In this document: piece by piece, positions 27,767 through 36,962 of the stretch | Position numbering within the stretch: the first letter of the stretch is position 1 | Layout: every line of letters begins with the position of its first letter | DNA from: Sphingomonas beigongshangi | GTDB taxonomy: Bacteria > Pseudomonadota > Alphaproteobacteria > Sphingomonadales > Sphingomonadaceae | NCBI RefSeq assembly: GCF_016820445.1 | Contig: NZ_JADHDT010000003.1 | Span: 326,452 to 390,451, forward strand | DNA: 64,000 nt | Direction of reading: 5' to 3' | The notes under the pieces: model-generated | What the model saw: the letters and a program-made list of their open reading frames with translations, nothing else | What the model was told of the DNA's origin: nothing | Database searches by the model: none | Position numbers and translations under genes: made by a program

Positions 27767-28545
27767 TCGCCGAGGGGCTGCCGGAAGCGGTCGCGCGGCG
27801 TCACGCGGCGATCCTCGCCGCGGCGCGACGGACGGGGAGCGTCGCGGTCGACACATTGGCGAGCGAGCTGGGCGTCACGCCCCAGACGATCCGGCGCGAC
27901 CTCAACCTCCTGGCCGAGCGCGCGATGTTGTCGCGCGTCCACGGCGGCGCGGTCATCACCTCCGGCGTCGACAATCTCGATCGCGAGGCGCGCGGCGCCA
28001 TCGCGACGGAGGCGAAGGCGGCGATCGGCCGCGCCGCGGCCGCGCTCGTGCCCAACGGTGCCAGCCTGTTCATCAACATCGGCACGACGACCGAGGCGAT
28101 CGCGCGCGCGCTCGTCGATCACCGCAATCTGCTGGTGGTCACGAACAACCTCAACGTCGTCTCGATCCTCGCGGCCCGCCCGACGATCGAAGTAGTCGTG
28201 GCCGGCGGCCGCGTCCGGCCGAGCGACGGCGCGGTCGTCGGTGCGCTGGCGATGGATTTCATCGGCGGTTTCAAGGTCGATTACGCGCTGATCGGCGCGT
28301 CCGCGATCGATCAGGACGGCACCTTGCTCGATTTCGACATAGACGAGGTGCGCGTCTCGCAACGCATCATCGAACAGGCGCGAACCACGATCTTGGCGGT
28401 CGACCGCAGTAAGTTCGGCCGGCCCGCGCCGGTACGCATCGCCGGCCTGGATCGGATCGACCATTTGGTGACCGACAAGCTCGACGATGCCGAGATCGCC
28501 GCAGCGTGTGACGCGGCCGGGGTGAAGGTGACACAGACAATATAA
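27763..28545 (+). CDS. glpR: DeoR-family repressor, GlpR
   Basis: 260 residues. The N-terminal DeoR winged helix is RHAAILAAARRTGSVAVDTL ASELGVTPQTIRRDLNLL, with the HGGAV wing. The C-terminal sugar-phosphate-sensing domain has NIGTTTEAIARAL and LVVTNNLNVVSIL. DeoR proteins near glpD typically sense glycerol 3-phosphate. The start overlaps the glpD stop (ATGA). The half-sites between glpK and glpD are the expected targets. Another DeoR specificity is less likely given the neighbours. Confidence 0.9.
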   Translation: MIAEGLPEAVARRHAAILAAARRTGSVAVDTLASELGVTPQTIRRDLNLLAERAMLSRVHGGAVITSGVDNLDREARGAIATEAKAAIGRAAAALVPNGASLFINIGTTTEAIARALVDHRNLLVVTNNLNVVSILAARPTIEVVVAGGRVRPSDGAVVGALAMDFIGGFKVDYALIGASAIDQDGTLLDFDIDEVRVSQRIIEQARTTILAVDRSKFGRPAPVRIAGLDRIDHLVTDKLDDAEIAAACDAAGVKVTQTI

Positions 28546-28558
28546 TTGGCCATACCAA
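28546..28558. promoter_or_regulatory. GntR/FCD-type operator upstream of the ExuT-like transporter
   Basis: TTGGCCATACCAA, within the near-palindrome AATTGGCCATACCAATT. The TGGnnnnnCCA layout is that of FadR/UxuR-type GntR repressors. It starts directly after the glpR stop and 28 bp before the transporter start. A near-identical site lies at 33194-33206. Confidence 0.62.
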
Positions 28559-28585
28559 TTGGTCGTACGGATCGGGGAGAGGGTG

Positions 28586-29839
28586 ATGCGGCGGATCGTC
28601 AATCTGCGCTGGTGGATCGTTGGCCTGATCTGCTTCGGCACCATCGCCAATTACCTGGCGCGCAACTCGCTGGGCGTTCTCGCGCCCCAGCTGAAGACGA
28701 CGCTGGCAATGACCACCCAGCAGTACAGCTACGTCGTCGGGGCATTCCAGCTTGCGTACACCATCGGCCAGCCGATCGCGGGCGCGATCGTCGACCGCAT
28801 CGGCCTGCGCGCCGGCTTCGCGCTGTTCGGGCTTGCCTGGTCGCTGACCAACATGCTGCACGCGCTCGCGGCCGGCTGGCTCGGGCTCGCCTTCTTCCGC
28901 GGCCTGCTGGGATTCACCGAATCCGCTGCGGTCCCGTCGGGGATAAAGGCGATCGCGGAATGGTTTCCCGCCCGTCAGCGCTCCGTCGCGGTCGGCTGGT
29001 TCAACGCCGGCACATCGCTGGGCGCGCTGATCGCGCCGCCCGTGGTCGTAGCAGTGTCGCTCTGGGCGAATTGGCGGATCGCCTTTGTCGTCACCGGGGC
29101 GGTCGGGCTGGTCTGGGCCGCGATGTGGTGGCGCTTCTACCGCAGCCCGGCCGCGCACCCGGCGATCACGGCCGAGGAAGCGGCGCTGATCGCCGCCGAC
29201 CGGCCGCCGCCGATCGAGCCGGCGAGCACGCGCCAGATACTGCGCAGCGGTCGCTTCTGGGCACTGGCCATACCCCGTTTCCTGGCGGAGCCCGCTTGGC
29301 AGACGTTCAGCTTCTGGATCCCCCTCTACCTCGCCACCGAACGCGGCATGGACCTGAAACAGATCGCGGTGTTCGCCTGGTTGCCGTTCCTGGCGGCCGA
29401 TTTCGGCGGCGTGATCGGCGGGTATCTGTCGCCGTTGCTGATGAACCGGGCGAAGCTGTCGCTGGTCGCCTCGCGCGTCGCCGGCGTCACCGCCGGCGCG
29501 CTGCTGATGATCGCGCCGGGGTTCATTGGCTGGGTGCAAAGCCCCTTCACCGCGATCGCGCTGTTCAGCATCGGCGGCTTTGCGCACCAGATGATCTCGG
29601 TGCTGATCAACACGCTGTCCGCGGACGTCTTCCGGCCCGAGGAGGTCGGCAAGGCGAACGGCTTCATCGGCCAGGCCGGATGGACGGGTGGCCTGATATT
29701 CTCGCTGCTGATCGGGCAGCTCGCCGACGTAACCGGCTATGCGCCGCTGTTCGCCGCGCTGTCGCTGTTCGACATCGTGGGCGCGGTCGTGCTGATCGCC
29801 TGCCTTCCCATTCTCTCCCGCGCCAAGGAAGCCCGATGA
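28586..29839 (+). CDS. MFS transporter of the hexuronate (ExuT/ACS) family
   Basis: 417 residues with about twelve membrane helices, starting MRRIVNLRWWIVGLICFGTI. GGGGAGAGGG precedes the ATG. The segments NYLARNSLGVLAPQLK, QLAYTIGQPIAGAIVDRIGL and GFTESAAVPSGIKAIAEWFP are typical of anion:cation symporters for hexuronates and related acids. With uxuA and a beta-glucuronidase in the same locus, glucuronate (or methyl-glucuronate) is the likely substrate across the inner membrane. The stop overlaps the GH31 start. Confidence 0.87.
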   Translation: MRRIVNLRWWIVGLICFGTIANYLARNSLGVLAPQLKTTLAMTTQQYSYVVGAFQLAYTIGQPIAGAIVDRIGLRAGFALFGLAWSLTNMLHALAAGWLGLAFFRGLLGFTESAAVPSGIKAIAEWFPARQRSVAVGWFNAGTSLGALIAPPVVVAVSLWANWRIAFVVTGAVGLVWAAMWWRFYRSPAAHPAITAEEAALIAADRPPPIEPASTRQILRSGRFWALAIPRFLAEPAWQTFSFWIPLYLATERGMDLKQIAVFAWLPFLAADFGGVIGGYLSPLLMNRAKLSLVASRVAGVTAGALLMIAPGFIGWVQSPFTAIALFSIGGFAHQMISVLINTLSADVFRPEEVGKANGFIGQAGWTGGLIFSLLIGQLADVTGYAPLFAALSLFDIVGAVVLIACLPILSRAKEAR

Positions 29840-32217
29840 GACGCGCCACGCTCTCCAACCCGCCGGTCTTCGCCGTCTCGGAACGTGCGCCTGGCCGGCT
29901 GACGCTCACCGCCGATACCGGCGCGACTGCGCATCTGTTCGTGCTGGAGGAGGATATAGCGCGGCTGCTCCTTATGACCGACGGCACGGTCACCAGTCCG
30001 CCGAGCTGGGCGATCGCGCCCGGCGCGGACGATATCGCAGAGCCGGGCCGCGACCGGATGGACGTGAGCGGCTTCGCCTGCCCCGATTTCAGCGTCGTCG
30101 AGCATGATGGAATTCTCCGTGTTTCGACGTCGCGGCTGCGCGTGACGATCACGTTGCACGGTCTGCATTGCCGCTGGGACCAGTGCGAGGGCGACACGTG
30201 GCGGCTGATGGCGCAGGATCGTCCGACGCAGGCCTATGATTTCGGCTGGTGGGACGGACGCGCGCATCACTATCTCGCACGGCGCCCGGGTGAGCGCTTC
30301 TACGGGCTCGGTGACCGGACGGGCGACTGCGACCGCGCCGGCCGCTCGTTCCGGCTGACCAACGTTGATCCGATGGGGTTCGACGCGGAGACCAGCGACC
30401 CGCTGTACAAGTCGATCCCATACCTGCTCGTCGCCGATCCCGACGGTCGCTGCCACGGCGAATTCTTCGACAGCAGCGCCGATATCGCACTCGACCTGGG
30501 GCGCGAACTCGACAATTATCATGGGCTGTACCGCCATGTCGTGGCGGAACTCGGCGACTTGGACCTGTGGATGATCGCGGGGCCGGACCCGCTGGCGGTG
30601 ACGCGTCGCTTCACCTGGCTGACCGGCCGCCCGGCGCTGATGCCGCGCTGGTCGCTCGGCTATTCCGGTTCGACGATGACCTACACCGACGCGCCCGACG
30701 CGGCCGCGCAGATGGCCGGTTTTCTCGACAAGCTGGACGAGCACGACATCGGCGCGACATCGTTTCACCTGTCGTCGGGCTACACGTCGATCGGCGACAA
30801 GCGCTACGTCTTCCACTGGAACCGCGACAAGTTTCCCGACCCGGCCGCGTTCGTCGCCAGCTATGCCGAGGCAGGCGTACGGCTCGTGCCGAATATCAAG
30901 CCTGCGCTGCTTCGCAGTCATCCGCGCTATGACGAGGTCGGCGCCGCCGGATTGTTCGTCAACGATGCCGACGGCAATCCGGTCGAAGCGCAATTCTGGG
31001 ACGAGGTGGGCAGCTACATCGACTTCACCAACCCGGCCGCCGGCGACTGGTGGCGTGCGCAGGTCAAGTCCGCGCTCCTGGACCACGGCATGGTCGCGAC
31101 CTGGAACGACAACAACGAATATGAATTGTGGGACGCGCGCGCGCGACTGGCGGGCTTTGGCGCGCCACGGCCCGCAGCGGCGATGCGTCCCGTGATGCCC
31201 TTGTTGATGACGCGCGCCTCGCGCCGCGCCCAGGTCGAGGCGCGGCCCGATCAGCGACCCTATGTCGTCACCCGCTCGGGCATGGCCGGGCTGCAGCGCT
31301 ACGCGCAGACGTGGAGCGGCGACAATCGCACCGCGTGGAAGACGCTGCGCTACAATGCCCGTCAGGCGATCGGCCTTGCGCTGTCGGGTGTGTCGAACAG
31401 CGGCGATGACGTCGGCGGTTTCTCCGGTCCCGCGCCATCGCTGGAACTGCTCGTGCGATGGGTGCAGGCGGGCGTGCTGATGCCGCGCTTCTCGATCCAC
31501 AGCTGGAACGACGACCGCACCGTCAACGAGCCATGGATGTATCCGCAGGCGACGCCCGCGATCCGTCGCCTGCTTGCGCTGCGCCAGACGCTCGTGCCCT
31601 TCCTGTACGACCTCCTGCTGCGCTACCACCGCGACTATGCGCCGATGGTGCGCCCGACGTGGCTGGACTTTCCCGACGACGTGCAAGCCTGGGCGGAAAG
31701 CGACGACCATCTGCTCGGACCCAACCTGCTCGTGCCGCTGGTCGTCGAGGAGGGCGCCGGCGAGCGCGAGGTCCGGCCGCCCGTCGGCGCGGACTGGATC
31801 GACGTGTGGACCGGCCGGACGGTCCGCGGCGGAGAAACGGCGCGGTTGGCGGCGCCGCTTTACGGCCCGCCGGTGCTGCTCGCGCGCGTCGGATCGGCGA
31901 TGCTCGTCGACCTCGCCGCGGGTGGCTGGCGGCCCGAGCCGATGCGACGGGGGATGTGGCTGTTTCCGCCACAAACGGGCGCGTTCGACATGGACGCGTT
32001 GGAGGACGAGGGCGACGGGGATCGCGCACCATGGCGGTGGATCGTCGCCGGCGATGCGGACGCCGCGCGCGTGCGCCTGTCCGTCGCCTGCGACGGCACG
32101 CCGCAGGACCGCGCCATCACTCTGCTGCTGCCGCGGGGGGACACGCGCGCGATCGAGGTCGAGAACGGTGAGCCCGCCGAGGTCGACGGCCGCCGAGGCG
32201 TGATCGTGCGCGTCTAG
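29836..32217 (+). CDS. GH31 family alpha-glucosidase/alpha-xylosidase
   Basis: 793 residues. Family features are YGLGDRTGDCDRAGR, the barrel start PRWSLGYSGSTMTYTD, the catalytic nucleophile Asp in ATWNDNNEYEL, the acid/base Asp in TWSGDNRTAWKTLRYN, and GDDVGGFSG. No signal peptide, so it probably acts in the cytoplasm on imported oligosaccharides. Its start overlaps the transporter stop (ATGA), so the two are translationally coupled. GH31 also includes alpha-xylosidases and sulfoquinovosidases; the neighbours do not settle the substrate. Confidence 0.9.
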   Translation: MRRATLSNPPVFAVSERAPGRLTLTADTGATAHLFVLEEDIARLLLMTDGTVTSPPSWAIAPGADDIAEPGRDRMDVSGFACPDFSVVEHDGILRVSTSRLRVTITLHGLHCRWDQCEGDTWRLMAQDRPTQAYDFGWWDGRAHHYLARRPGERFYGLGDRTGDCDRAGRSFRLTNVDPMGFDAETSDPLYKSIPYLLVADPDGRCHGEFFDSSADIALDLGRELDNYHGLYRHVVAELGDLDLWMIAGPDPLAVTRRFTWLTGRPALMPRWSLGYSGSTMTYTDAPDAAAQMAGFLDKLDEHDIGATSFHLSSGYTSIGDKRYVFHWNRDKFPDPAAFVASYAEAGVRLVPNIKPALLRSHPRYDEVGAAGLFVNDADGNPVEAQFWDEVGSYIDFTNPAAGDWWRAQVKSALLDHGMVATWNDNNEYELWDARARLAGFGAPRPAAAMRPVMPLLMTRASRRAQVEARPDQRPYVVTRSGMAGLQRYAQTWSGDNRTAWKTLRYNARQAIGLALSGVSNSGDDVGGFSGPAPSLELLVRWVQAGVLMPRFSIHSWNDDRTVNEPWMYPQATPAIRRLLALRQTLVPFLYDLLLRYHRDYAPMVRPTWLDFPDDVQAWAESDDHLLGPNLLVPLVVEEGAGEREVRPPVGADWIDVWTGRTVRGGETARLAAPLYGPPVLLARVGSAMLVDLAAGGWRPEPMRRGMWLFPPQTGAFDMDALEDEGDGDRAPWRWIVAGDADAARVRLSVACDGTPQDRAITLLLPRGDTRAIEVENGEPAEVDGRRGVIVRV

Positions 32218-32244
32218 CGTCTGACCTACGCCCGTAAAGCGGCC

Positions 32245-32335
32245 CCCACCCCTGCTCCATCCAGGATCCGCGGTGTGGGCGACCTAGTGGGGAGATGAAG
32301 GCCGGCGCCGCTCCGATCCAGCCTCGCTGGATCGC
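32245..32335 (-). repeat. Dispersed palindromic repeat, copy B (degenerate)
   Basis: The reverse complement aligns along its length with copy A at 24562-24665. Shared blocks are GTGCGATCCAGC, GCTGGATCGG, a CGGCC block and ATCCTGGATGG. The large inverted repeat has decayed here, but the small hairpin around 32316-32336 remains. It lies between the convergent GH31 and gntR genes. Confidence 0.65.
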
Positions 32336-32338
32336 ACC

Positions 32339-33118
32339 CTAGATCGCGACACGCCGCGCGAGATCGGAGCGTTTTTCCTCTACCTCCGCGCGGGCGCGTT
32401 CGAGTGCGTCGGTCTCGGTGGCGTGGAGCAGCCCCTCGATGACGCGCCCGAGGTGGTCGCGCATGGCGCGGCGCGCCGCCTGCGGATCGCGCTGGCGCAA
32501 CGCGGCCAGAATATCCTGATGCTCGTCGATCCGCGGTTGCACGCCGACGCTGCGCGCGCGGTCAAGCATGTGCTTGCACAGGGGCGAGCGGTAGCGGGCG
32601 TCCCACAATGACTCGACGACGTCGACCACCGCGGAGTTGCGCGTCGCGCGCGCGATCGTGAGATGGAATTCGCGGTCGGCATGTTCGCCGCTCACGCGTT
32701 CGCGGTTCTCGCGCTCCATGCTTTCGATGAGCGTTTCGAGCTGCGCCAGCTGCGCGTCATCGATGCTGATGGCGGCCAGCGCCGCTGCCTCGCCTTCGAA
32801 CAGGCGACGCGCCTCGGTGAGCTCGAACGCGCCAATATCGAGCCCGATCATCGGCACATCGCCGGGCGGCGTATCGCTGACGAAGATGCCCGACCCCTGC
32901 CGCGAACGCACGACCCCCAGCACTTCCAGCGCGATCATCGCCTCTCGGATCGTCGGGCGGCTGACCTTGTACTCGTCGGCAAGTTCCCGCTCCGATGGGA
33001 TGCGCTGCCCGGGCCTGAAATCCCCGCGGCGGATCGACTCGGCAACCGCGCTGGCGACCTGCTGGTACAATTTGCGGCCATCGCCGACCGGCCCGAGCGC
33101 TGGAGGAGAGAGGTTCAT
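32339..33118 (-). CDS. GntR-family regulator, FCD (FadR/UxuR) type
   Basis: 259 residues. The N-terminal winged helix has LYQQVASAVAESIRRGDFRP, SERELADEYKVSRPTIREAM, and the VVRSRQGSGIFV wing. The all-helical FCD ligand domain has EARRLFEGEAAALAA and EFHLTIARATRN, with metal-binding Asp/His residues such as DREFH and DEHQDI. ATG at 33116-33118 chosen; an in-frame ATG at 33157 is possible. The operators at 28546 and 33194 and the uxuA/glucuronidase context suggest a hexuronate-responsive repressor of the locus and of itself. Confidence 0.88.
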   Translation of the reverse strand: MNLSPPALGPVGDGRKLYQQVASAVAESIRRGDFRPGQRIPSERELADEYKVSRPTIREAMIALEVLGVVRSRQGSGIFVSDTPPGDVPMIGLDIGAFELTEARRLFEGEAAALAAISIDDAQLAQLETLIESMERENRERVSGEHADREFHLTIARATRNSAVVDVVESLWDARYRSPLCKHMLDRARSVGVQPRIDEHQDILAALRQRDPQAARRAMRDHLGRVIEGLLHATETDALERARAEVEEKRSDLARRVAI

Positions 33119-33193
33119 GATCGCACAGCTACCAGCACCCGCCATGGCCAGCAACATGTGCGTCTGACCTATTGATCGGAATAGCGCTTGCAT

Positions 33194-33206
33194 TTGGCCT
33201 GACCAA
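33194..33206. promoter_or_regulatory. GntR/FCD-type operator between gntR and the TonB receptor
   Basis: TTGGCCTGACCAA differs from the site at 28546-28558 in only two central bases. It lies 76 bp upstream of the gntR start and 65 bp upstream of the receptor start, so one site could serve autoregulation and the divergent receptor operon. Confidence 0.62.
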
Positions 33207-33271
33207 TATGTAGCGATGTCGGCAATGGGTCCGACACGCATCGTACCCGCTCATCAGATGGGAGGGGCCAG

Positions 33272-35575
33272 ATGGGTCTTGCAAACACCGTGTGCCGTTG
33301 GGCGCTTGCCGCCGCGATCATGGGCGCCGCGCAGCCGGCTTTCGCACAGAACGCGGAGCAGACGGCGATGCAAACGCCGCAGCGTGACCAGACCACGTCC
33401 GATCAGGCCAGGTCAGCCGCGGAGGTCGCCTCCGACCCCGTCAACACCGACGACATCATCGTCACCGCCAACAAGCGGGAAGAGAATATCCAGAAGGTGC
33501 CGCTCGCCGTCTCGGTGATCGCACCGGCCCAGCTCGCGAGCGCGGGCGTGCGCAATTTCACCGACATCGGCAAGATCGCACCTTCGCTGGTCGTGCGCCC
33601 GGCCGAGCAGCCGCAGAATTCGAACATCTCGCTGCGCGGCGTCGGCACCTTCGCCTTCGGTATCGGCGTGGAGTCGAGCGTTGCGGTGCTGGTCGACGAG
33701 GTTCCGTTGGCGTTCCAGGCACGCGCCTTCACCGATCTGCCCGACGTCGAGCGGATCGAAGTGTTGCGCGGCCCGCAGAGCACGCTTTACGGCAAGTCGG
33801 CGTCCGCCGGACTGGTCAACCTCATCACGCGCGATCCGACGGACACCTTGCGCGTACGCGCCAATGCACTGGTGACGACCGATCAGGAGCGTGGCGCGAA
33901 TTTCAGCGTGTCGGGACCGGCCGCCGAGAACCTGGGCTATGTCCTGTCGGCCGCCTACAATTACTGGGACGGCAACGTCCACAACCTCGTCAATGACAAG
34001 ACCGTCAACGGCCGCGAGTCGATCAACCTGCGCGGCAAATTGCGCTGGACGCCGACGGATAACGCCTCGCTGACGATCTCCGGCAATTACATCAACGGCA
34101 ACACCGACGTCGGTCGTCCCTTCCTGCGCTTTGGTCCCAACGCACGGCTGCGCGGCATCGCGGCGCTGCCCCCCGCGGTGGTGCTGCCCGGTGTCGTCGT
34201 CGGTCCGGACAACCAGGACATCGCCAACAACTACGACTCCCGCACCAAATACCAAGGCGGAGGCGGTTATATCCGGGGCGAGCTCGGCCTGGGATCGATG
34301 AACCTCATCTCGATCACATCCTACGACAAGTTCCACCTCTACGATTACCTCGATCACGACGACACCGCGTCGACCGCGCCGCAGGGGGCGAATATCCAGG
34401 TCGGACAGTTCAAGTCGCAGCAGATCACGGAGGAACTGCGGCTGCAGTCGCCGAGCGAACTGCCGTTCCGCTACACGCTCGGTGCCTATGCGGCGAGCAC
34501 GCACTTCGAGCGGCCGTTTTTCCGCGGACCGTCCTTCTCGCTCGCGAATTGGTATGCGACCGCGCGCTCGCGCCAGGTGGCGGGCTTTGCCCAGGCCGAC
34601 TGGACCGTCGTCGATGGCCTGACCCTGACCGGCGGCGGGCGCGTCCAGAACGAGCGGGTATCCTACAGCTTCCGCGACAATCTCGCGAACACCTTCTACA
34701 GCGGCAGCGCCGAGGACACGGCCGCGACCTATCGCCTGAGCGCGCGTTACGACTTCACACCCGACGTCAACGCGTTCTTCACCTACGCCACCGGCTACAA
34801 AGGCCAGACCTACGACCTGACGACAGGCTTCAACCAGAACCGCGCCGCCGCCGGTCCGATCCGCCCGGAACGGTCGCGCGACAAGGAACTGGGTATCCGC
34901 AGCCAGCTTTTCGACCGGCGGTTGACGCTGAACCTGACGCTGTTCGACACCAGCTACCGCGACCTCCAGGCGCAGACGATCGAGACGCTGGCGGACGGCA
35001 CGTCCAACTTCCGCCTGACCAACGTCGGACGCCTTCGTACCCGGGGCATCGAGCTCGAAAGCTCGCTGCGGGTGGCGCAAGACCTCAGCCTGAACGGCGC
35101 GGTCACCTATCTCGATGCGACCTACACCGACTTCCCCGTCGCGCAATGCTATCCGCTGCAGACCGCGGCGCTGGGATGCACCGGTACTCCGGCGCGCCAG
35201 AACCTGACGGGCACGCGCGCCGTCCAGGCACCGGAGTGGAAGTTCAACATCAGCGGCGATTATTCGCCGTCGCTCGGTGGCCACCTGCGCGGGGTTGCAC
35301 AATTCAACTGGCAATATCAAAGCAGCCTGTTCTTCCAGGCGAGGGATCCGGAGACGTTCCAGCCCGCCTATCACATCGTCAACGTCGGCCTGGGCGTGCG
35401 TGACGAGGATCGCCGCTGGGAAGTCGTCGCGTTCGTCAACAACGTGTTCGACAAGCAATATTACGGATCGCTCGTGAACACGGCCGGCAATTTCGGGGGC
35501 AATACCGCGACACAGGCCGTACTGCCGCGCGATTTCCGACGCTACGGCGGTCTGCGCGTCGGCCTGAACTTCTGA
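33272..35575 (+). CDS. TonB-dependent receptor of the glucuronate locus
   Basis: 767-residue outer-membrane transporter. Signal peptide region MGLANTVCRWALAAAIMGAA, cleaved after AFAQ. TonB-box/plug features are DDIIVTANKREENIQKVPLA, SNISLRGVG and VERIEVLRGPQSTLYGKSAS. The barrel ends GLRVGLNF. The ATG follows GGGAGGGG. It heads an operon with the alpha/beta hydrolase, uxuA and the beta-glucuronidase. The neighbours suggest glucuronic-acid-containing oligosaccharides as cargo. Confidence 0.92.
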   Translation: MGLANTVCRWALAAAIMGAAQPAFAQNAEQTAMQTPQRDQTTSDQARSAAEVASDPVNTDDIIVTANKREENIQKVPLAVSVIAPAQLASAGVRNFTDIGKIAPSLVVRPAEQPQNSNISLRGVGTFAFGIGVESSVAVLVDEVPLAFQARAFTDLPDVERIEVLRGPQSTLYGKSASAGLVNLITRDPTDTLRVRANALVTTDQERGANFSVSGPAAENLGYVLSAAYNYWDGNVHNLVNDKTVNGRESINLRGKLRWTPTDNASLTISGNYINGNTDVGRPFLRFGPNARLRGIAALPPAVVLPGVVVGPDNQDIANNYDSRTKYQGGGGYIRGELGLGSMNLISITSYDKFHLYDYLDHDDTASTAPQGANIQVGQFKSQQITEELRLQSPSELPFRYTLGAYAASTHFERPFFRGPSFSLANWYATARSRQVAGFAQADWTVVDGLTLTGGGRVQNERVSYSFRDNLANTFYSGSAEDTAATYRLSARYDFTPDVNAFFTYATGYKGQTYDLTTGFNQNRAAAGPIRPERSRDKELGIRSQLFDRRLTLNLTLFDTSYRDLQAQTIETLADGTSNFRLTNVGRLRTRGIELESSLRVAQDLSLNGAVTYLDATYTDFPVAQCYPLQTAALGCTGTPARQNLTGTRAVQAPEWKFNISGDYSPSLGGHLRGVAQFNWQYQSSLFFQARDPETFQPAYHIVNVGLGVRDEDRRWEVVAFVNNVFDKQYYGSLVNTAGNFGGNTATQAVLPRDFRRYGGLRVGLNF

Positions 35576-35636
35576 TGATATGGCAGGCGCGTGCCGCCGC
35601 GAGGTCGGTCGCGCCTGTCACGAAGGGAATTGATCC

Positions 35637-36959
35637 GTGAAACGGTGGATCAGGACGGTCGCGGCCGCGTGCCTTGCAATGGCATCGATGGGTGCCGCCG
35701 CGGCCGACGTACCGGCACGACCGGGCGTGGACGCGCCCGAGCTTGCCGCATTGGGCTTTTATCCGATCGGCGTCACCGACATGACGCTCGTCCAGCCGGG
35801 GCAGCTCTATCCACTGCCCGATGGGTCTGAGCCGGTCGCGGCGGATCGACGGCTGATGGTCAAGATCTGGTATCCGGCGGGCGCGACCGGCACCGGCACG
35901 ACCTACCATACCGCCCTGCCCGGCGAGCATGGGCAACCGGTCGCGTTCGACGTGCCGGGTTTGGCGACCCGGGGACTGCCGGCCGCAAAGGGCCGTTTCC
36001 CGCTCGTCGTGCTCGCGCATGGCGCCAGCAATACGCCCGAGGTGATGTCGTGGCTGGGCGAGAACCTGGCCAGCAAGGGCTATGTCGTCGTCGCACCCGC
36101 CTTCGCCGATCCGGCGATTTCGCTGCGCACGCTCGCATCGCTGGCAGGGCCGCTCGCGCGCCGCCCGCTCGATATCGCCTTCGTCGCTGCGGAGGCACAG
36201 CGCCTGGCCCGCGCCGGAAAGGGCCCCCTCGCCGCCGCCGACCCCGAACGGACCGCCCTCATCGGCTATTCGATGGGCGGTTATGGCGTGCTCGCCGCGG
36301 CGGGCGGGCGGCTTGCACCGCAACTGGCCCCCGCGACACGCGGCGTGTTGACCCCGTTCGTGTCCGGAGGCGCGCGCGCCGGAGAGCTGAAGGTCGCGAA
36401 TCTCAAGGCTGTGGTCTCCATTTCCCCGCCGCGCGCATTGCGTGATTTGCCGCTGTGGGCGGACGGCGGCATGACCGCGATCACCGCACCGACCCTGTTC
36501 ATCGTCGGCAGTCAGGATCACGTCGTCGGCTATGATCCCGGCGTGCGTACGCTCTTCAGAGAGACGGCGCATACGCGTCGCTACCTGCTGACGTTTCGCG
36601 AGGCCGCGCACAGCATCGCGCTGATCGGTGCGCCTCCCGGCATGACGAACACCTTTTGGGACAAGGATTGGTTCGAGGACGGCGTGTGGCGCAAGGACCG
36701 TCTGATCGCCGTCCAGTCGCACTTCATCACCGCATTCCTCGATCGTTATGTGAAGGGCGACGTTGCGAAAGCCGCTTATATCGACGGGCTGACGACGGAT
36801 TCGGACATGGGTATGTGGGCGGCGGCGCCGGCCGGGCGTTATGCCGGCTACAGTCCCGGCGCACCTGCCTCGACCATCTGGAAGGGGTTTCAGCCGAGCA
36901 AGCGCGCCGGCATGTCCTTCGAAGTTCTGTCCCCCGCCAGCGGCCGGGAAAGCGAGTAA
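35637..36959 (+). CDS. Exported alpha/beta hydrolase (dienelactone/PAF-acetylhydrolase-like)
   Basis: 440 residues from a GTG start. Signal peptide is MKRWIRTVAAACLAMASMGA, cleaved near AAAADVP. Alpha/beta-hydrolase features are FPLVVLAHGASNTPEV, nucleophile Ser in ALIGYSMGGYGVLAA, acid near VGSQDHVVG and His in REAAHSIALIG. Its place between the receptor and uxuA suggests it de-esterifies the uronic-acid substrate, perhaps acting as an acetyl or glucuronoyl esterase. It lacks the GCSRxGK motif of CE15 glucuronoyl esterases, so that role is a guess. Confidence 0.75.
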   Translation: MKRWIRTVAAACLAMASMGAAAADVPARPGVDAPELAALGFYPIGVTDMTLVQPGQLYPLPDGSEPVAADRRLMVKIWYPAGATGTGTTYHTALPGEHGQPVAFDVPGLATRGLPAAKGRFPLVVLAHGASNTPEVMSWLGENLASKGYVVVAPAFADPAISLRTLASLAGPLARRPLDIAFVAAEAQRLARAGKGPLAAADPERTALIGYSMGGYGVLAAAGGRLAPQLAPATRGVLTPFVSGGARAGELKVANLKAVVSISPPRALRDLPLWADGGMTAITAPTLFIVGSQDHVVGYDPGVRTLFRETAHTRRYLLTFREAAHSIALIGAPPGMTNTFWDKDWFEDGVWRKDRLIAVQSHFITAFLDRYVKGDVAKAAYIDGLTTDSDMGMWAAAPAGRYAGYSPGAPASTIWKGFQPSKRAGMSFEVLSPASGRESE

Positions 36960-36962
36960 CCG

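Noticed and set aside
28546..29835. The GH31 frame extends upstream through the transporter gene, suggesting a larger fusion
   Set aside because: The upstream part is Arg-rich shadow sequence. The GH31 start at 29836 overlaps the transporter stop in a standard ATGA.
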